Source of the DNA: Aurantibacter_A sp965215845
GTDB lineage: Bacteria > Bacteroidota > Bacteroidia > Flavobacteriales > Flavobacteriaceae
Direction: 5' to 3'
NCBI GenBank assembly: GCA_965215845.1
Contig: CBDCEL010000003.1
Location: 744,001-808,000 of the forward strand
Length of the DNA stretch: 64,000 bases
Below, in pieces: positions 1 to 8,726 of the stretch. The stretch's first letter is position 1. Each line of letters starts with the position of its first letter. The notes beneath the pieces were generated by a model that worked only from the letters and a program-made list of their open reading frames with translations, made no database searches and was not told where the DNA came from. The position numbers were made by a program, and so were the translations under genes.

Positions 1-1
1 T

Positions 2-757
2 GGTAGGTACAGTGGTTTTTACCTAAACCCAAACGCCGCAGGATTGGTGTGCATTGTGGGTTACTCATTAAGTTTTTCCATAGAAGACAAAAGACTTAAA
101 GCAGTCGGGCAAATACTTTTTACCATTGCCGGTCTAGCCACCTTCTCAAGAACCTTTATGTTACTATGGGTTCTCGTCAATCTCTTGTCGCTGCGAATAA
201 GTATAAAAAACATACGAATTTTAGGCTTGGGTCTAGGGTTGGCTATATTATTATTGATCTTTGGAGAAGTCTTTAACCTAGGTGGATTAAGGTTTCAACA
301 ATTTCGGGGGATATTGACCAATGAAACTTCGGCTTCCGATCTGCAAGAGGGCTCCAGAACTGAAACATGGGCATTGTTCTATGACGAGGTATTGGCCAAC
401 CCGGTGTTGGGAGATGGTTTTGGCAAATTTCAAACCAGGGGGCTCTATAGGGTCGGCAGTCATAATACCTATTTGATGGTTCTCGGTGAGTCAGGTATTA
501 TTCCATTCTTGGCTCTTGTCACCTTCATCTTGTACATTATCATTTGGTCGAACAAATTATTTAAAGTAGACCCTTCCTTGTTATTGATAAGTACAGCCCT
601 CGGCATTTATTTGGCCACCAGTCATAATTTTTTTGACACCTACTTTAAACTATGCATCCTAATGTATGTCCAAGGGAAAATCAGACAATATCGGGAGGAA
701 CCATACAATGAAACAATAACCCCGCTTAATCATTTGGGAACCAAATCCAATTCCTAA
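2..757 (+). CDS. O-antigen ligase / Wzy-like polymerase, C-terminal part
   Basis: The reading frame is open from the first bases of the window, so the gene starts upstream; 251 residues are visible. The visible part begins with a loop resembling the R-x-x-G-x-x-x-N-P-N segment of the Wzy_C/O-antigen ligase family. Several hydrophobic membrane segments follow, then the family signature VGSHNTYLMVLGESG, whose His lies in the large periplasmic loop. Proteins of this family polymerise undecaprenyl-linked repeat units (Wzy) or ligate finished chains to an acceptor (WaaL). Position inside a glycan cluster with a phosphoglycosyl transferase favours a polymerase, but sequence alone cannot separate the two. 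The next gene follows after 7 bp, suggesting co-transcription. A TTG at 44 is only an internal codon. Confidence 0.8.
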   Translation, partial: GRYSGFYLNPNAAGLVCIVGYSLSFSIEDKRLKAVGQILFTIAGLATFSRTFMLLWVLVNLLSLRISIKNIRILGLGLGLAILLLIFGEVFNLGGLRFQQFRGILTNETSASDLQEGSRTETWALFYDEVLANPVLGDGFGKFQTRGLYRVGSHNTYLMVLGESGIIPFLALVTFILYIIIWSNKLFKVDPSLLLISTALGIYLATSHNFFDTYFKLCILMYVQGKIRQYREEPYNETITPLNHLGTKSNS

Positions 758-764
758 AAAACCT

Positions 765-2432
765 ATGAGCAAAGAAAAACTAAGAATTGGTCTTTTATTA
801 GATAGCAATATTGTTCCCAACTGGTTCTACAAAATGATTGAAAAAATCCTAGAATCGGAGCACTCGGAAATTGTTCTCATCATCAGTCCGAATAGGGCAA
901 GCAATACCTCAACATCGCGATTGAAACTGCTATGGAAAAGCCGAAGGACATTGCTTTATCTTTTATATCTAAAATTGGAGGACAGACTTTTTAAGGTATC
1001 TCCCAATGCTTTCGAAACACGAAATCTATCCGATTTGATCGATTGCCCCACACTAATGGTCACACCTAAAGAAACCAGATTCAGTGACCGAATTGATAAG
1101 GCAGACTTGGAAAAAATAGCTGATTTCAAGATCGATGTACTGATTAGGGGAGGGTTTAAGATTTTAAGAGGCGGAATTCTGAAGATAGCCAAATACGGCG
1201 TATGGTCTTACCACCATGGCGACAATGCCATTAACCGCGGTGGACCGGCAGGTGCATGGGAAGTGTTGGAAAACTGGCCCAAAACCGGAGTTTTACTTCA
1301 AATATTGACCGAAGACCTCGATGGCGGAATTAAACTATTTGAGTCCAATTCGCGAACGGACTACCTAAGTATCAAAAGGAATAAAAATCGATATTATTGG
1401 AAGGCGCTATCATTTATACCCCGTAAACTGGAAGAACTCCACGTTTTGGGTGAGAAAAAATTCTTCGAAAAAATCGACGATTTGAATGAAATGCCACTCT
1501 TTTATTCGAACCGGCTTTACAAAATGCCAACCAATGCCCAACTCTTGAAGAACATCCCTGGGAAATTTCTTCATGTGCTAAAAACACGGCTCGCTAATAT
1601 ATTCTATTTCAATCAGTGGATTCTTCTCTTCAAATTTGAAAAAGAAAACAAGATGTCCAAATCGTTCTTTAGATTCAAGAGAATGATTCCCCCAAAAGAT
1701 CGCTTCTGGGCAGACCCGTTTATTTTGCATCGAGACGGGACTTACTACATATTTTTAGAAGAGTACGAATACAAATTGGGTAGGGGCAACATTTCAGTCA
1801 TCGAAATGGACGATAAAGGGAATTATGGGTCATCAAAAATAGTATTGGATAAGGAGTACCATCTTTCCTATCCGTTTATCTATGAGGAAGACGATGAACT
1901 CTACATGATTCCCGAAAGTTCTCAAAATAAATCGGTAGAACTTTATAAATGTACCGAGTTTCCATTGAAATGGGAATTGGTGGAGGTCATGTTCAAAGAT
2001 ACAATGGCAACCGATGTTACGATATTCAAGCAAAATGACACCTACTGGTTGTTTGCGGCCTTAAGGGAAAATGAAGGGGCACCATCAGATGATGAGCTTT
2101 ATCTATATCATTCAGAAAGTCTTGTTGGCGGTAATTGGGTACCTCATCCCATGAATCCAGTGGTATCTGATGTCGAGTATGCTAGACCTGCCGGAAACAT
2201 CTTCAGATATAAGGGAGGATTGTTCAGGCCAGCGCAGAATGGTTCAAAAGGTTACGGCTATGGCATTCAAATTCGTGAAATCAAGATATTGAATAAAACG
2301 GAATACCGTGAAACCCAGGTACAGTCTATCCATCCATCTTGGGATCGGGATCTCATTTCAACACATACCTTGAATTCAGAAGGCAAACTAACGATTATAG
2401 ATGCCCTTATTAGGCAAAAAAGATTTTTTTAG
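765..2432 (+). CDS. Formyltransferase-like domain fused to a five-bladed propeller domain
   Basis: The protein has 555 residues in two parts. Residues about 5-230 resemble the formyltransferase fold (methionyl-tRNA/GAR/sugar formyltransferases): a segment around 145-190 has the layout of the catalytic region, with His150, an R-G-G-P-A-G stretch in place of the usual R-G-x-x-P, and Asp186 in EDLDGG. The usual Asn of the N-x-H motif is Ser148. Residues about 310-555 contain WADPFIL, LGRGNISV, YPFIYEEDDELYMIPE and DVTIFKQNDTYWLFAAL, typical of the GH43/GH32-like propeller found at the N-terminus of plant glucosamine inositolphosphorylceramide transferase. Similar fusions occur in bacterial glycan clusters, but I know of no established reaction. 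Modification of the glycan or its precursor is an inference from context. Confidence 0.65.
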   Translation: MSKEKLRIGLLLDSNIVPNWFYKMIEKILESEHSEIVLIISPNRASNTSTSRLKLLWKSRRTLLYLLYLKLEDRLFKVSPNAFETRNLSDLIDCPTLMVTPKETRFSDRIDKADLEKIADFKIDVLIRGGFKILRGGILKIAKYGVWSYHHGDNAINRGGPAGAWEVLENWPKTGVLLQILTEDLDGGIKLFESNSRTDYLSIKRNKNRYYWKALSFIPRKLEELHVLGEKKFFEKIDDLNEMPLFYSNRLYKMPTNAQLLKNIPGKFLHVLKTRLANIFYFNQWILLFKFEKENKMSKSFFRFKRMIPPKDRFWADPFILHRDGTYYIFLEEYEYKLGRGNISVIEMDDKGNYGSSKIVLDKEYHLSYPFIYEEDDELYMIPESSQNKSVELYKCTEFPLKWELVEVMFKDTMATDVTIFKQNDTYWLFAALRENEGAPSDDELYLYHSESLVGGNWVPHPMNPVVSDVEYARPAGNIFRYKGGLFRPAQNGSKGYGYGIQIREIKILNKTEYRETQVQSIHPSWDRDLISTHTLNSEGKLTIIDALIRQKRFF

Positions 2433-2559
2433 TTTAATGGTGAGATATTATTTGACAAAAAAGAGCGTTCTTGAATTGGAATAAAATCCCGAACTAAGTA
2501 CTACTTGAACTATTTAGACCTGAGGGACGGAAATCCAAAAAAAATACAATATCTGACCT

Positions 2560-4392
2560 ATGTGTGGAATATACGGCTCTACCTTACACTACGACACCGA
2601 CCAAATAAAAGCTAAACTCAAAAGAACCGCGTTTAGGGGGCCGGATCAAATGGGATACGCCGTATTTGAATCTTTCGACGGAGGTCCTGTTGTTTTCGGC
2701 CATAACAGGCTTTCGATAATTGACTTAGACCCCAGGTCAAACCAACCCTTCACCTATGGGAAAGACGTTCATCTGGTTTTTAATGGCGAGATATATAATT
2801 TCAAAAAGGTAAAGGAGAAGCTTCTCCAAAAAGGCTATAGTTTCAAGACTACCTCGGATACTGAAGTAATTTGTGCTGCTTACAAAGAATATGGAACCGC
2901 GTGTGTAGATGAATTTGTAGGAATGTTTGCCTTCGTCATTTATGACAAACGGAAAGAAATTTTGTTCGGAGCAAGAGACCGGATGGGGCAAAAACCCCTT
3001 TATTATTATCACAATGGTAAAGACTTTGAATTCGCCAGTCAATTATCATCCATTGCTCTTTACAACGACAAACTATCAATTTCAAACGAATCAATTTCGT
3101 ACTATCTGTTTTGGGGTGCAGTTCCTGACCCTCATTCGGTGTTCAATGAAATCAAAAAGCTAGAACCTGGCAATTGTTTCGAGTTTGACTTAAGAAATGG
3201 GGAGTTCAAATCTTGGGAATATTGGAATATTGACTATGAGGGTCGACATTGCTATGAACGGACCTATGAGGAAGCTGTCTCAGAATTGGAAGACCTTTTA
3301 TTGGATTCTGTCTCAATCAGACTTTTTGCCGATGTCCCCGTAGGTGTATTTCTTTCGGGCGGAATTGACTCGTCACTAATTGCCGCCATCGCAACCCAAA
3401 GTACAGAAGAGAAAATTAAGACCTTCTCTGTCAAATTTAACGAAAAGGGCTTCGATGAAAGCAAATATGCCGGACAGGTAGCTGAGACGTTGAACACCGA
3501 TCACAATGTTATCAATTGTAACTATGAAGAGGGATTGGACCTTATAGAAAACTTCTGTGAGTTTTATGACGAACCCTTTTCCGATTCTTCCGCGATACCA
3601 TCAATGCTTCTTGCCAAGCATACCAAGAGGCAAGTCACCGTTGCCTTGTCGGGTGACGGAGGTGACGAAAGCTTTTTAGGTTATCATCGATATATGCCAG
3701 ATAAAAGGTCCAAAGCGTACAAAGTACCCTATGGAATTCGAAAAGGCATATCCAACATGCTTAAGTTATCGAACAATAAGCGATTCAAAATGGCCTCAAA
3801 ATCATTGGCGCTTAAAAGTTTTGAGCACATGTATCTTAATAGGATGACCCAAATGGACAAAAATTGGATTGATACCGATTTCGATGCACTGAATGTCAAA
3901 GAAGCCAAATACCTATTCCATAGTAAAAAGAATATTTTGGAAAGACTTTCCGATTTTGATTTGAAGACTTACTTAAATTGGGACATCAATACCAAAGTCG
4001 ATAGGGCAACGATGGCATTCTCGTTAGAGGCAAGGGCTCCGTTAATGGATCATCGAATAGTGGAATTCGCGCGTTCTTTGCCTACCCATTATAAGTATGA
4101 AGGAAGCAATCAAAAGAGAATATTGAAGGATATTCTCTACAAGCACGTGCCCAGGACCATATTTGAAAGACCAAAAGCCGGTTTCACAATGCCTTTTGGC
4201 GAATGGTTCAAGGGAGAACTTAAAGATTATGTGCTTGCCGAGCTAAACCCAAATCAATTGAAGGATATACCGAATATAAATCGTAAAAGAGTTTCAGAAA
4301 TGATTCAAGAGCACTTGACAGGACAGTGGAACCACTATCATACGATTTGGAAATTACTTATATTAAAGCAATGGCTGAATAACTTTTCTTAG
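2560..4392 (+). CDS. asnB: Asparagine synthase (glutamine-hydrolysing) family protein
   Basis: The protein has 610 residues and is full length for class II asparagine synthetases. The ATG puts the nucleophile Cys2 directly after the initiator Met (MCGIYGS), as needed for the N-terminal Ntn glutamine amidotransferase domain (about 2-210). The synthetase domain carries the PP-loop SGGIDSS at 266-272 and SGDGGDESFLGY around 365. The family uses glutamine ammonia to amidate an adenylated carboxylate. Homologues inside bacterial polysaccharide clusters are often thought to amidate sugar carboxylates such as uronic acids rather than to make asparagine. Here the gene sits between a polymerase-like gene and an acyltransferase, so glycan amidation is a reasonable inference; general asparagine synthesis remains possible. 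Confidence 0.85.
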   Translation: MCGIYGSTLHYDTDQIKAKLKRTAFRGPDQMGYAVFESFDGGPVVFGHNRLSIIDLDPRSNQPFTYGKDVHLVFNGEIYNFKKVKEKLLQKGYSFKTTSDTEVICAAYKEYGTACVDEFVGMFAFVIYDKRKEILFGARDRMGQKPLYYYHNGKDFEFASQLSSIALYNDKLSISNESISYYLFWGAVPDPHSVFNEIKKLEPGNCFEFDLRNGEFKSWEYWNIDYEGRHCYERTYEEAVSELEDLLLDSVSIRLFADVPVGVFLSGGIDSSLIAAIATQSTEEKIKTFSVKFNEKGFDESKYAGQVAETLNTDHNVINCNYEEGLDLIENFCEFYDEPFSDSSAIPSMLLAKHTKRQVTVALSGDGGDESFLGYHRYMPDKRSKAYKVPYGIRKGISNMLKLSNNKRFKMASKSLALKSFEHMYLNRMTQMDKNWIDTDFDALNVKEAKYLFHSKKNILERLSDFDLKTYLNWDINTKVDRATMAFSLEARAPLMDHRIVEFARSLPTHYKYEGSNQKRILKDILYKHVPRTIFERPKAGFTMPFGEWFKGELKDYVLAELNPNQLKDIPNINRKRVSEMIQEHLTGQWNHYHTIWKLLILKQWLNNFS

Positions 4393-4521
4393 GGCATTCG
4401 GTTTAGTTGAACTATGGTCGGCCCAGGTGAATTGACCTTGACCTATGGAACAGTAAATCGTTTATTTCAAATTATGGCCAATTGCAAATTATTTTTATGA
4501 ACAAACTTAACTTATAAGAAG

Positions 4522-5064
4522 ATGGTTGGCAGGGTATTTAATTTAATTCGTTCAACCTATAAAAAATTTACAATGCCAGGTGATGCGTACTTAAGGAGCA
4601 TTGGAGGTTCCGTTGGGGAAAACTGTAGAATCTTAACCACTTCCTTTGGTTCTGAACCATGGTTGATAAGTATAGGAGATCATACCACCATAACCTCAGG
4701 GGTCAAATTGCTGACACACGACGGATCTACCTGGTTGGTCAATGACGAAAAGGGAAGGCGGTATTCATTTAACAGAATAACTATTGGGAGTAATGTTTTT
4801 GTAGGTGTCAACAGCATTGTTATGCCGGGTGTTTCCATCGAGGATAATGTAATAGTCGCGGCGGGAAGTGTTGTCACCAAATCGGTTCCGCAAGGTACTA
4901 TTGTTGGAGGCAATCCGGCAAAGATAATTGGTTCTTTTGATGATTACGTCGAAAGGGCACTTGCCCAATTTGTTTCAGATGATGAATTGGACCAAAATCT
5001 CGACTATAGAACTAGAATAGAGCAAATAGTGAGTAAGGAGAATAAACCCTTTTTAAAACAATAG
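4522..5064 (+). CDS. Hexapeptide-repeat (left-handed beta-helix) acyltransferase
   Basis: The protein has 180 residues. Isoleucine/valine-rich hexapeptide turns run from about residue 30 to 145 (for example ITIGSNVFVGVNSIVMPGVSI, quoted only in part here as ITIGSNVFVG), ending in the typical GGNPAKIIG cap. A His-Asp pair (LLTHDGS, around residue 68) matches the catalytic His region of CoA-dependent O-acetyltransferases such as WcaF/NodL/WbbJ relatives. Such enzymes acetylate a sugar hydroxyl or amine from acetyl-CoA in the cytoplasm. Position in the glycan cluster suggests it decorates the repeat unit. It is preceded by about 130 bp of AT-rich sequence and may have its own promoter, though none was identified. 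Confidence 0.8.
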   Translation: MVGRVFNLIRSTYKKFTMPGDAYLRSIGGSVGENCRILTTSFGSEPWLISIGDHTTITSGVKLLTHDGSTWLVNDEKGRRYSFNRITIGSNVFVGVNSIVMPGVSIEDNVIVAAGSVVTKSVPQGTIVGGNPAKIIGSFDDYVERALAQFVSDDELDQNLDYRTRIEQIVSKENKPFLKQ

Positions 5065-5167
5065 TCCGAGCTATGAACCATATTACAAATATTTTGGCAA
5101 GAAATACAGCAAGTAGTTGACCAAGCTTTTTTCATGAATCATTCAATCATGCTTTATATTAATTGAT

Positions 5168-6223
5168 TTGAAAATAAAAATACTTTTTGTCATTCCGTCT
5201 TTAAGAACAGGTGGGGCCGAGCGTGTTATGGCTTTTTTAGCTACTAACATCAGTAAGCAAAAGTTCTTGCCCCATCTCTTGGTGGTCGGGTCTGACGAGC
5301 AGGTGTCTTATGATGTAAATGGTGTTGACTGTACTTTTTTGAATAAATCAAAAGTAAGGCATGGCCTACTGGGTATTACAAAATATATTAAGAAAAATAA
5401 GCCAGATATTGTCTTTGGTGCCATTGCCCATCTTAATACCTCTCTGGCACTGATTTCGATTTTCTTTCCGAAAACGAAATTTGTCGGTAGGGAAACCTCG
5501 GTAACGCTAGATGGTACTAAAAAAAAGAAATGGTCGCTATCCCATAATTTGACAAGACTGCAAACTTCCAACTTAGACGCAATTGTGTGTCAATCTAACG
5601 ACATGCAGAAAAATCTCATAGAGAATATGGGCTATAGAAAAGAAAAAATAAGGGTAATCAACAATCCTATCAGTTCCCGTTTCAAACTCAAGCGAAAAAG
5701 GGAAGAAGACAAATTGAATCGACTTATAACAGTCGGCAGATTGGTGAAGATAAAAGGTCATGAAAGAATTTTAAAGGCTTTAAGACGTATGGCCCTGCCC
5801 TTTCACTATACCATAATTGGCGACGGCCCCGAGAAAGAAAACATCAGGGCGCTTTCCGAGGAATATGGCCTGAAATCAAATGTAACCTATATCGCTTTTT
5901 CGCAGAAGGTAGAAGACCATCTTGCCAAAAACGATGTTTTTCTGCAAGGATCTTATTCTGAAGGTTTTCCTAATGCTTTACTTGAAAGTTGTGCGGTCGG
6001 GACTCCTGTCTTGACTTTTCCGGCCCCTGGTGGCACTTCTGAAATAGTCCAACAAGGTGTAAATGGGTATATAGCTGAAAATGAAGACGATTTTATCGAC
6101 AAATTGGAGCACATGCTTAGAAACTACATGAGTCCGGATGAAATACGCCGATCAGTTATTGAAAAATATAATGAAAAGAAAATACTTGCAGATTACGAAA
6201 ACTTCTTCGAATCGTTGAGGTAA
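5168..6223 (+). CDS. Family 4 glycosyltransferase
   Basis: The protein has 351 residues and most likely starts at a TTG, giving the usual GT4 N-terminus with a Rossmann strand (ILFVIPSL) and the loop G15-G-A-E-R-V that contacts the nucleotide sugar. The C-terminal domain has the retaining GT4 E-x7-E signature at Glu265 and Glu273 (SEGFPNALLE), the second Glu binding the donor ribose. It is a GT-B enzyme that transfers a sugar from a nucleotide donor to a lipid-linked glycan on the cytoplasmic face of the membrane. Donor and acceptor cannot be read from the sequence. It lies 16 bp before a second GT4 gene with a similar N-terminus (GGAEK), suggesting consecutive steps in one repeat unit. Confidence 0.85.
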   Translation: MKIKILFVIPSLRTGGAERVMAFLATNISKQKFLPHLLVVGSDEQVSYDVNGVDCTFLNKSKVRHGLLGITKYIKKNKPDIVFGAIAHLNTSLALISIFFPKTKFVGRETSVTLDGTKKKKWSLSHNLTRLQTSNLDAIVCQSNDMQKNLIENMGYRKEKIRVINNPISSRFKLKRKREEDKLNRLITVGRLVKIKGHERILKALRRMALPFHYTIIGDGPEKENIRALSEEYGLKSNVTYIAFSQKVEDHLAKNDVFLQGSYSEGFPNALLESCAVGTPVLTFPAPGGTSEIVQQGVNGYIAENEDDFIDKLEHMLRNYMSPDEIRRSVIEKYNEKKILADYENFFESLR

Positions 6224-6239
6224 TGGATTTACTAACAAA

Positions 6240-7334
6240 ATGAAAATACTTCAATTCATAAATTCCCTTTACGCCGGCGGTGCCGAGAAATTACTGGTAG
6301 ATGCTGCAATTGCCTACCGTGATATCGGTCTTAACGTCGATATACTTTTGTTAAATGATACTTCTTCACCTTTTAAACAGATTCTGAAGAAGTGTCCCGA
6401 TCTAACCGTTCACTCAATTGGTCAAAATATCAATATTTATAATCCTTTGCTCATATTCCGATTAAACAAGTATTTTGAAGAATATGACATCATTCATGTG
6501 CATCTTTTCCCATCTATATACTGGGCGGGTCTCTCGAAGTTTTTCAAATTGACCAAAAAACCATTAATTATCACTGAGCACAGTACAAACAACAATAGAC
6601 GGGACAAACCGATCATGCGCATGCTAGATCGATTCATATATAGGCAATTCGAGCATATAGTAACCATTTCTGATGCGGCAAAAGAGAGTTTAATAGAGCA
6701 CTTAGGGCAAAGTTTCAAGAATATAAGGACCGTAGAAAACGGCGTTGACCTCAAAGCCATACATGAGGCTAAACCCTATTCAAAAACTGATCTAGGTTTA
6801 AGCGAAGATAGCTTTGTGCTCATACAGGTTTCAAGTTTTAGGTATCCTAAAGACCAAGCCACAGTAATCAAAGCCTTAAAAATATTGCCTGACCATACAC
6901 ATTTAATTCTGGTCGGGGATGGACCCTTAAGAGATGAAAACGAAAAGTTGGCAAAACAACTTGGGGTGTCAGAGAGAGTCCATTTACTAGGCATTAGAAA
7001 TGATGTGCCCCGTTTATTGAAATCGGCGGATGTTGCCATACTCTCGTCAATCTATGAGGGCCTCTCATTGTCTAGCGTTGAGGGAATGGCTTCCGGTAGA
7101 CCGTTTATCGCAACCGATGTGCCAGGGCTAACGGAGGTCGTAAAAGATGCCGGTATTCTTGTGCCGGCAAAGAACGAGACCAAAATGGCGGAAGAAATTA
7201 TCGAGCTTATCAAAGATGAAGCGCATTACAAAAGAATAGTCGAAAAATGCCTTATGAGGGCCAATAATTATGACATAAGGTCCATGGTCGAAAAATATGC
7301 CAAATTGTTCGAGGCCATACAAAACTCAAATTAG
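6240..7334 (+). CDS. Family 4 glycosyltransferase
   Basis: The protein has 364 residues. The N-terminal GT-B domain begins MKILQFINSLYAGGAEKLL, with the Gly-Gly-Ala-Glu loop at 13-16; HVHLFPSIYWAG is the usual acceptor-side strand. The C-terminal donor domain has LVGDGPLRDE and an E-x7-E pair at Glu273 and Glu281 (YEGLSLSSVE). It probably adds one sugar of the repeat unit in the cytoplasm. It follows the previous glycosyltransferase by 16 bp and is likely in the same transcript. The donor is unknown; GDP-L-fucose from the downstream gmd-fcl pair is one candidate among others. Confidence 0.85.
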   Translation: MKILQFINSLYAGGAEKLLVDAAIAYRDIGLNVDILLLNDTSSPFKQILKKCPDLTVHSIGQNINIYNPLLIFRLNKYFEEYDIIHVHLFPSIYWAGLSKFFKLTKKPLIITEHSTNNNRRDKPIMRMLDRFIYRQFEHIVTISDAAKESLIEHLGQSFKNIRTVENGVDLKAIHEAKPYSKTDLGLSEDSFVLIQVSSFRYPKDQATVIKALKILPDHTHLILVGDGPLRDENEKLAKQLGVSERVHLLGIRNDVPRLLKSADVAILSSIYEGLSLSSVEGMASGRPFIATDVPGLTEVVKDAGILVPAKNETKMAEEIIELIKDEAHYKRIVEKCLMRANNYDIRSMVEKYAKLFEAIQNSN

Positions 7335-7380
7335 GTTTACGTTTCTACGAATTGCTGACAAAATAGTTTAACCATTGCAT

Positions 7381-8547
7381 ATGAAAAAACTTGTGCGAAT
7401 TACAACCGTTCCATACTCTATGGGTAGTTTGCTTAAAAATCAATTTAGGTTTATGTCAGATTACTTTGAAGTAATCGGCATATCGTCAACGACACCAAAA
7501 GGGTTTTTGGAATATATAGCCGAAGATCAAGGCATACGCACGATACCAGTGGAAATGACCAGAAAAGTAACACCGTTCAAGGATCTAATGGCAATTATAA
7601 GGCTTTATAGGATTTTTAGGCATGAGAAGCCCCACATTGTCCACACTCACACTCCGAAGGCCGGAATGGTCGGTATAATCGCAGCTTATCTGGCACGGGT
7701 TCCGCACCGTTTGCACACAATTGCGGGGTTGCCACTGTTGGAAATCACGGGATTTAAACGAAGTATACTGAATATTGTTGAAAAAATAACCTATTCCTGC
7801 GCCACTAAAGTGTATCCGAATTCACAAGGCCTAAAACAAATTGCAATAGATTTAAAGTTTGCGAAACCTGAAAAGTTGAAGGTGATAGGTAAGGGTAGTT
7901 CCAATGGCATTGATACGAGCCACTATGACTCTGGTCTTTTCTCGACCGATGAAGTAGAAAAGCTTAGAACCTCCCTTGGTATTGACAAACAAGACTTTGT
8001 TTATCTCTTTGTGGGAAGATTGGTCAAGGACAAAGGAATAAATGAGCTCGTGAAGGCTTTTGAAAAACTTGCATCGGAAATCAATGGCTTAAAACTTCTA
8101 TTGGTGGGCTTTTATGAGAAAGACTTAGATCCTCTTGAGAAGGCCACCGAGCGGAATATCGAAACCAATGAAAACATTGTTATGGCGGGACCTCAAAGAG
8201 ATGTTCGCCCTTACATGGCCTTGTCGGACCTATTGGTTTTTCCTAGTTATCGCGAAGGCTTTCCGAATGTGGTTATGGAAGCTGGGTCGATGGGTTTGCC
8301 TTGCATTGTTACAGACATAAATGGGTGCAACGAGATTATCATCAATGGAGAAAATGGAATGTTGGTGCCTCCTAAAAGTGAAGATGAGCTTTACAATTTG
8401 ATGAAGGGTTTATATCTTGACCACAAAAAACTGAAGAATTTGGCCAAAAATGCGAGGGAATTAATTACCTCCAGGTACGAGCGAGAGTATATTTGGTCAG
8501 AGCTTTTGAAAGAATATCAACAACTAAATGAAGGGTCTCGTTCTTAG
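7381..8547 (+). CDS. Family 4 glycosyltransferase, CapM/PglA-like
   Basis: The chosen ATG gives 388 residues beginning MKKLVRITT; a TTG two codons earlier (7375) is an alternative. The N-terminal domain has HTHTPKAGMVGIIAAYLA and the stretch ITGFKRSILNIVEKITYSCATKV (cited here in pieces: ITGFKRSIL, EKITYSCA), followed by YPNSQGL, which is typical of CapM/PglA-type transferases. The donor domain ends in YREGFPNVVMEAG with the E-x7-E pair. Characterised PglA-like enzymes add the second sugar to an undecaprenyl-diphosphate amino sugar made by a PglC-type enzyme. A PglC-type gene lies at 11087-11689, so this gene is a good candidate for the second step. That assignment is an inference from family and neighbourhood. 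Confidence 0.85.
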   Translation: MKKLVRITTVPYSMGSLLKNQFRFMSDYFEVIGISSTTPKGFLEYIAEDQGIRTIPVEMTRKVTPFKDLMAIIRLYRIFRHEKPHIVHTHTPKAGMVGIIAAYLARVPHRLHTIAGLPLLEITGFKRSILNIVEKITYSCATKVYPNSQGLKQIAIDLKFAKPEKLKVIGKGSSNGIDTSHYDSGLFSTDEVEKLRTSLGIDKQDFVYLFVGRLVKDKGINELVKAFEKLASEINGLKLLLVGFYEKDLDPLEKATERNIETNENIVMAGPQRDVRPYMALSDLLVFPSYREGFPNVVMEAGSMGLPCIVTDINGCNEIIINGENGMLVPPKSEDELYNLMKGLYLDHKKLKNLAKNARELITSRYEREYIWSELLKEYQQLNEGSRS

Positions 8548-8726
8548 AATACCAGTCTAGTAATCCATTCGTTACTAGTTTCAAATTCAAAAACGCACTT
8601 AATCCTATATTTTCTGTAATTTTTCCAATTTATTACAACCTCATCAACTTATGTGCGATATTTGTGCTCTTTGGACGCAGAACCATCTCATTCGCATTTC
8701 TGACCTAAACACGATAACCAAAAAAA

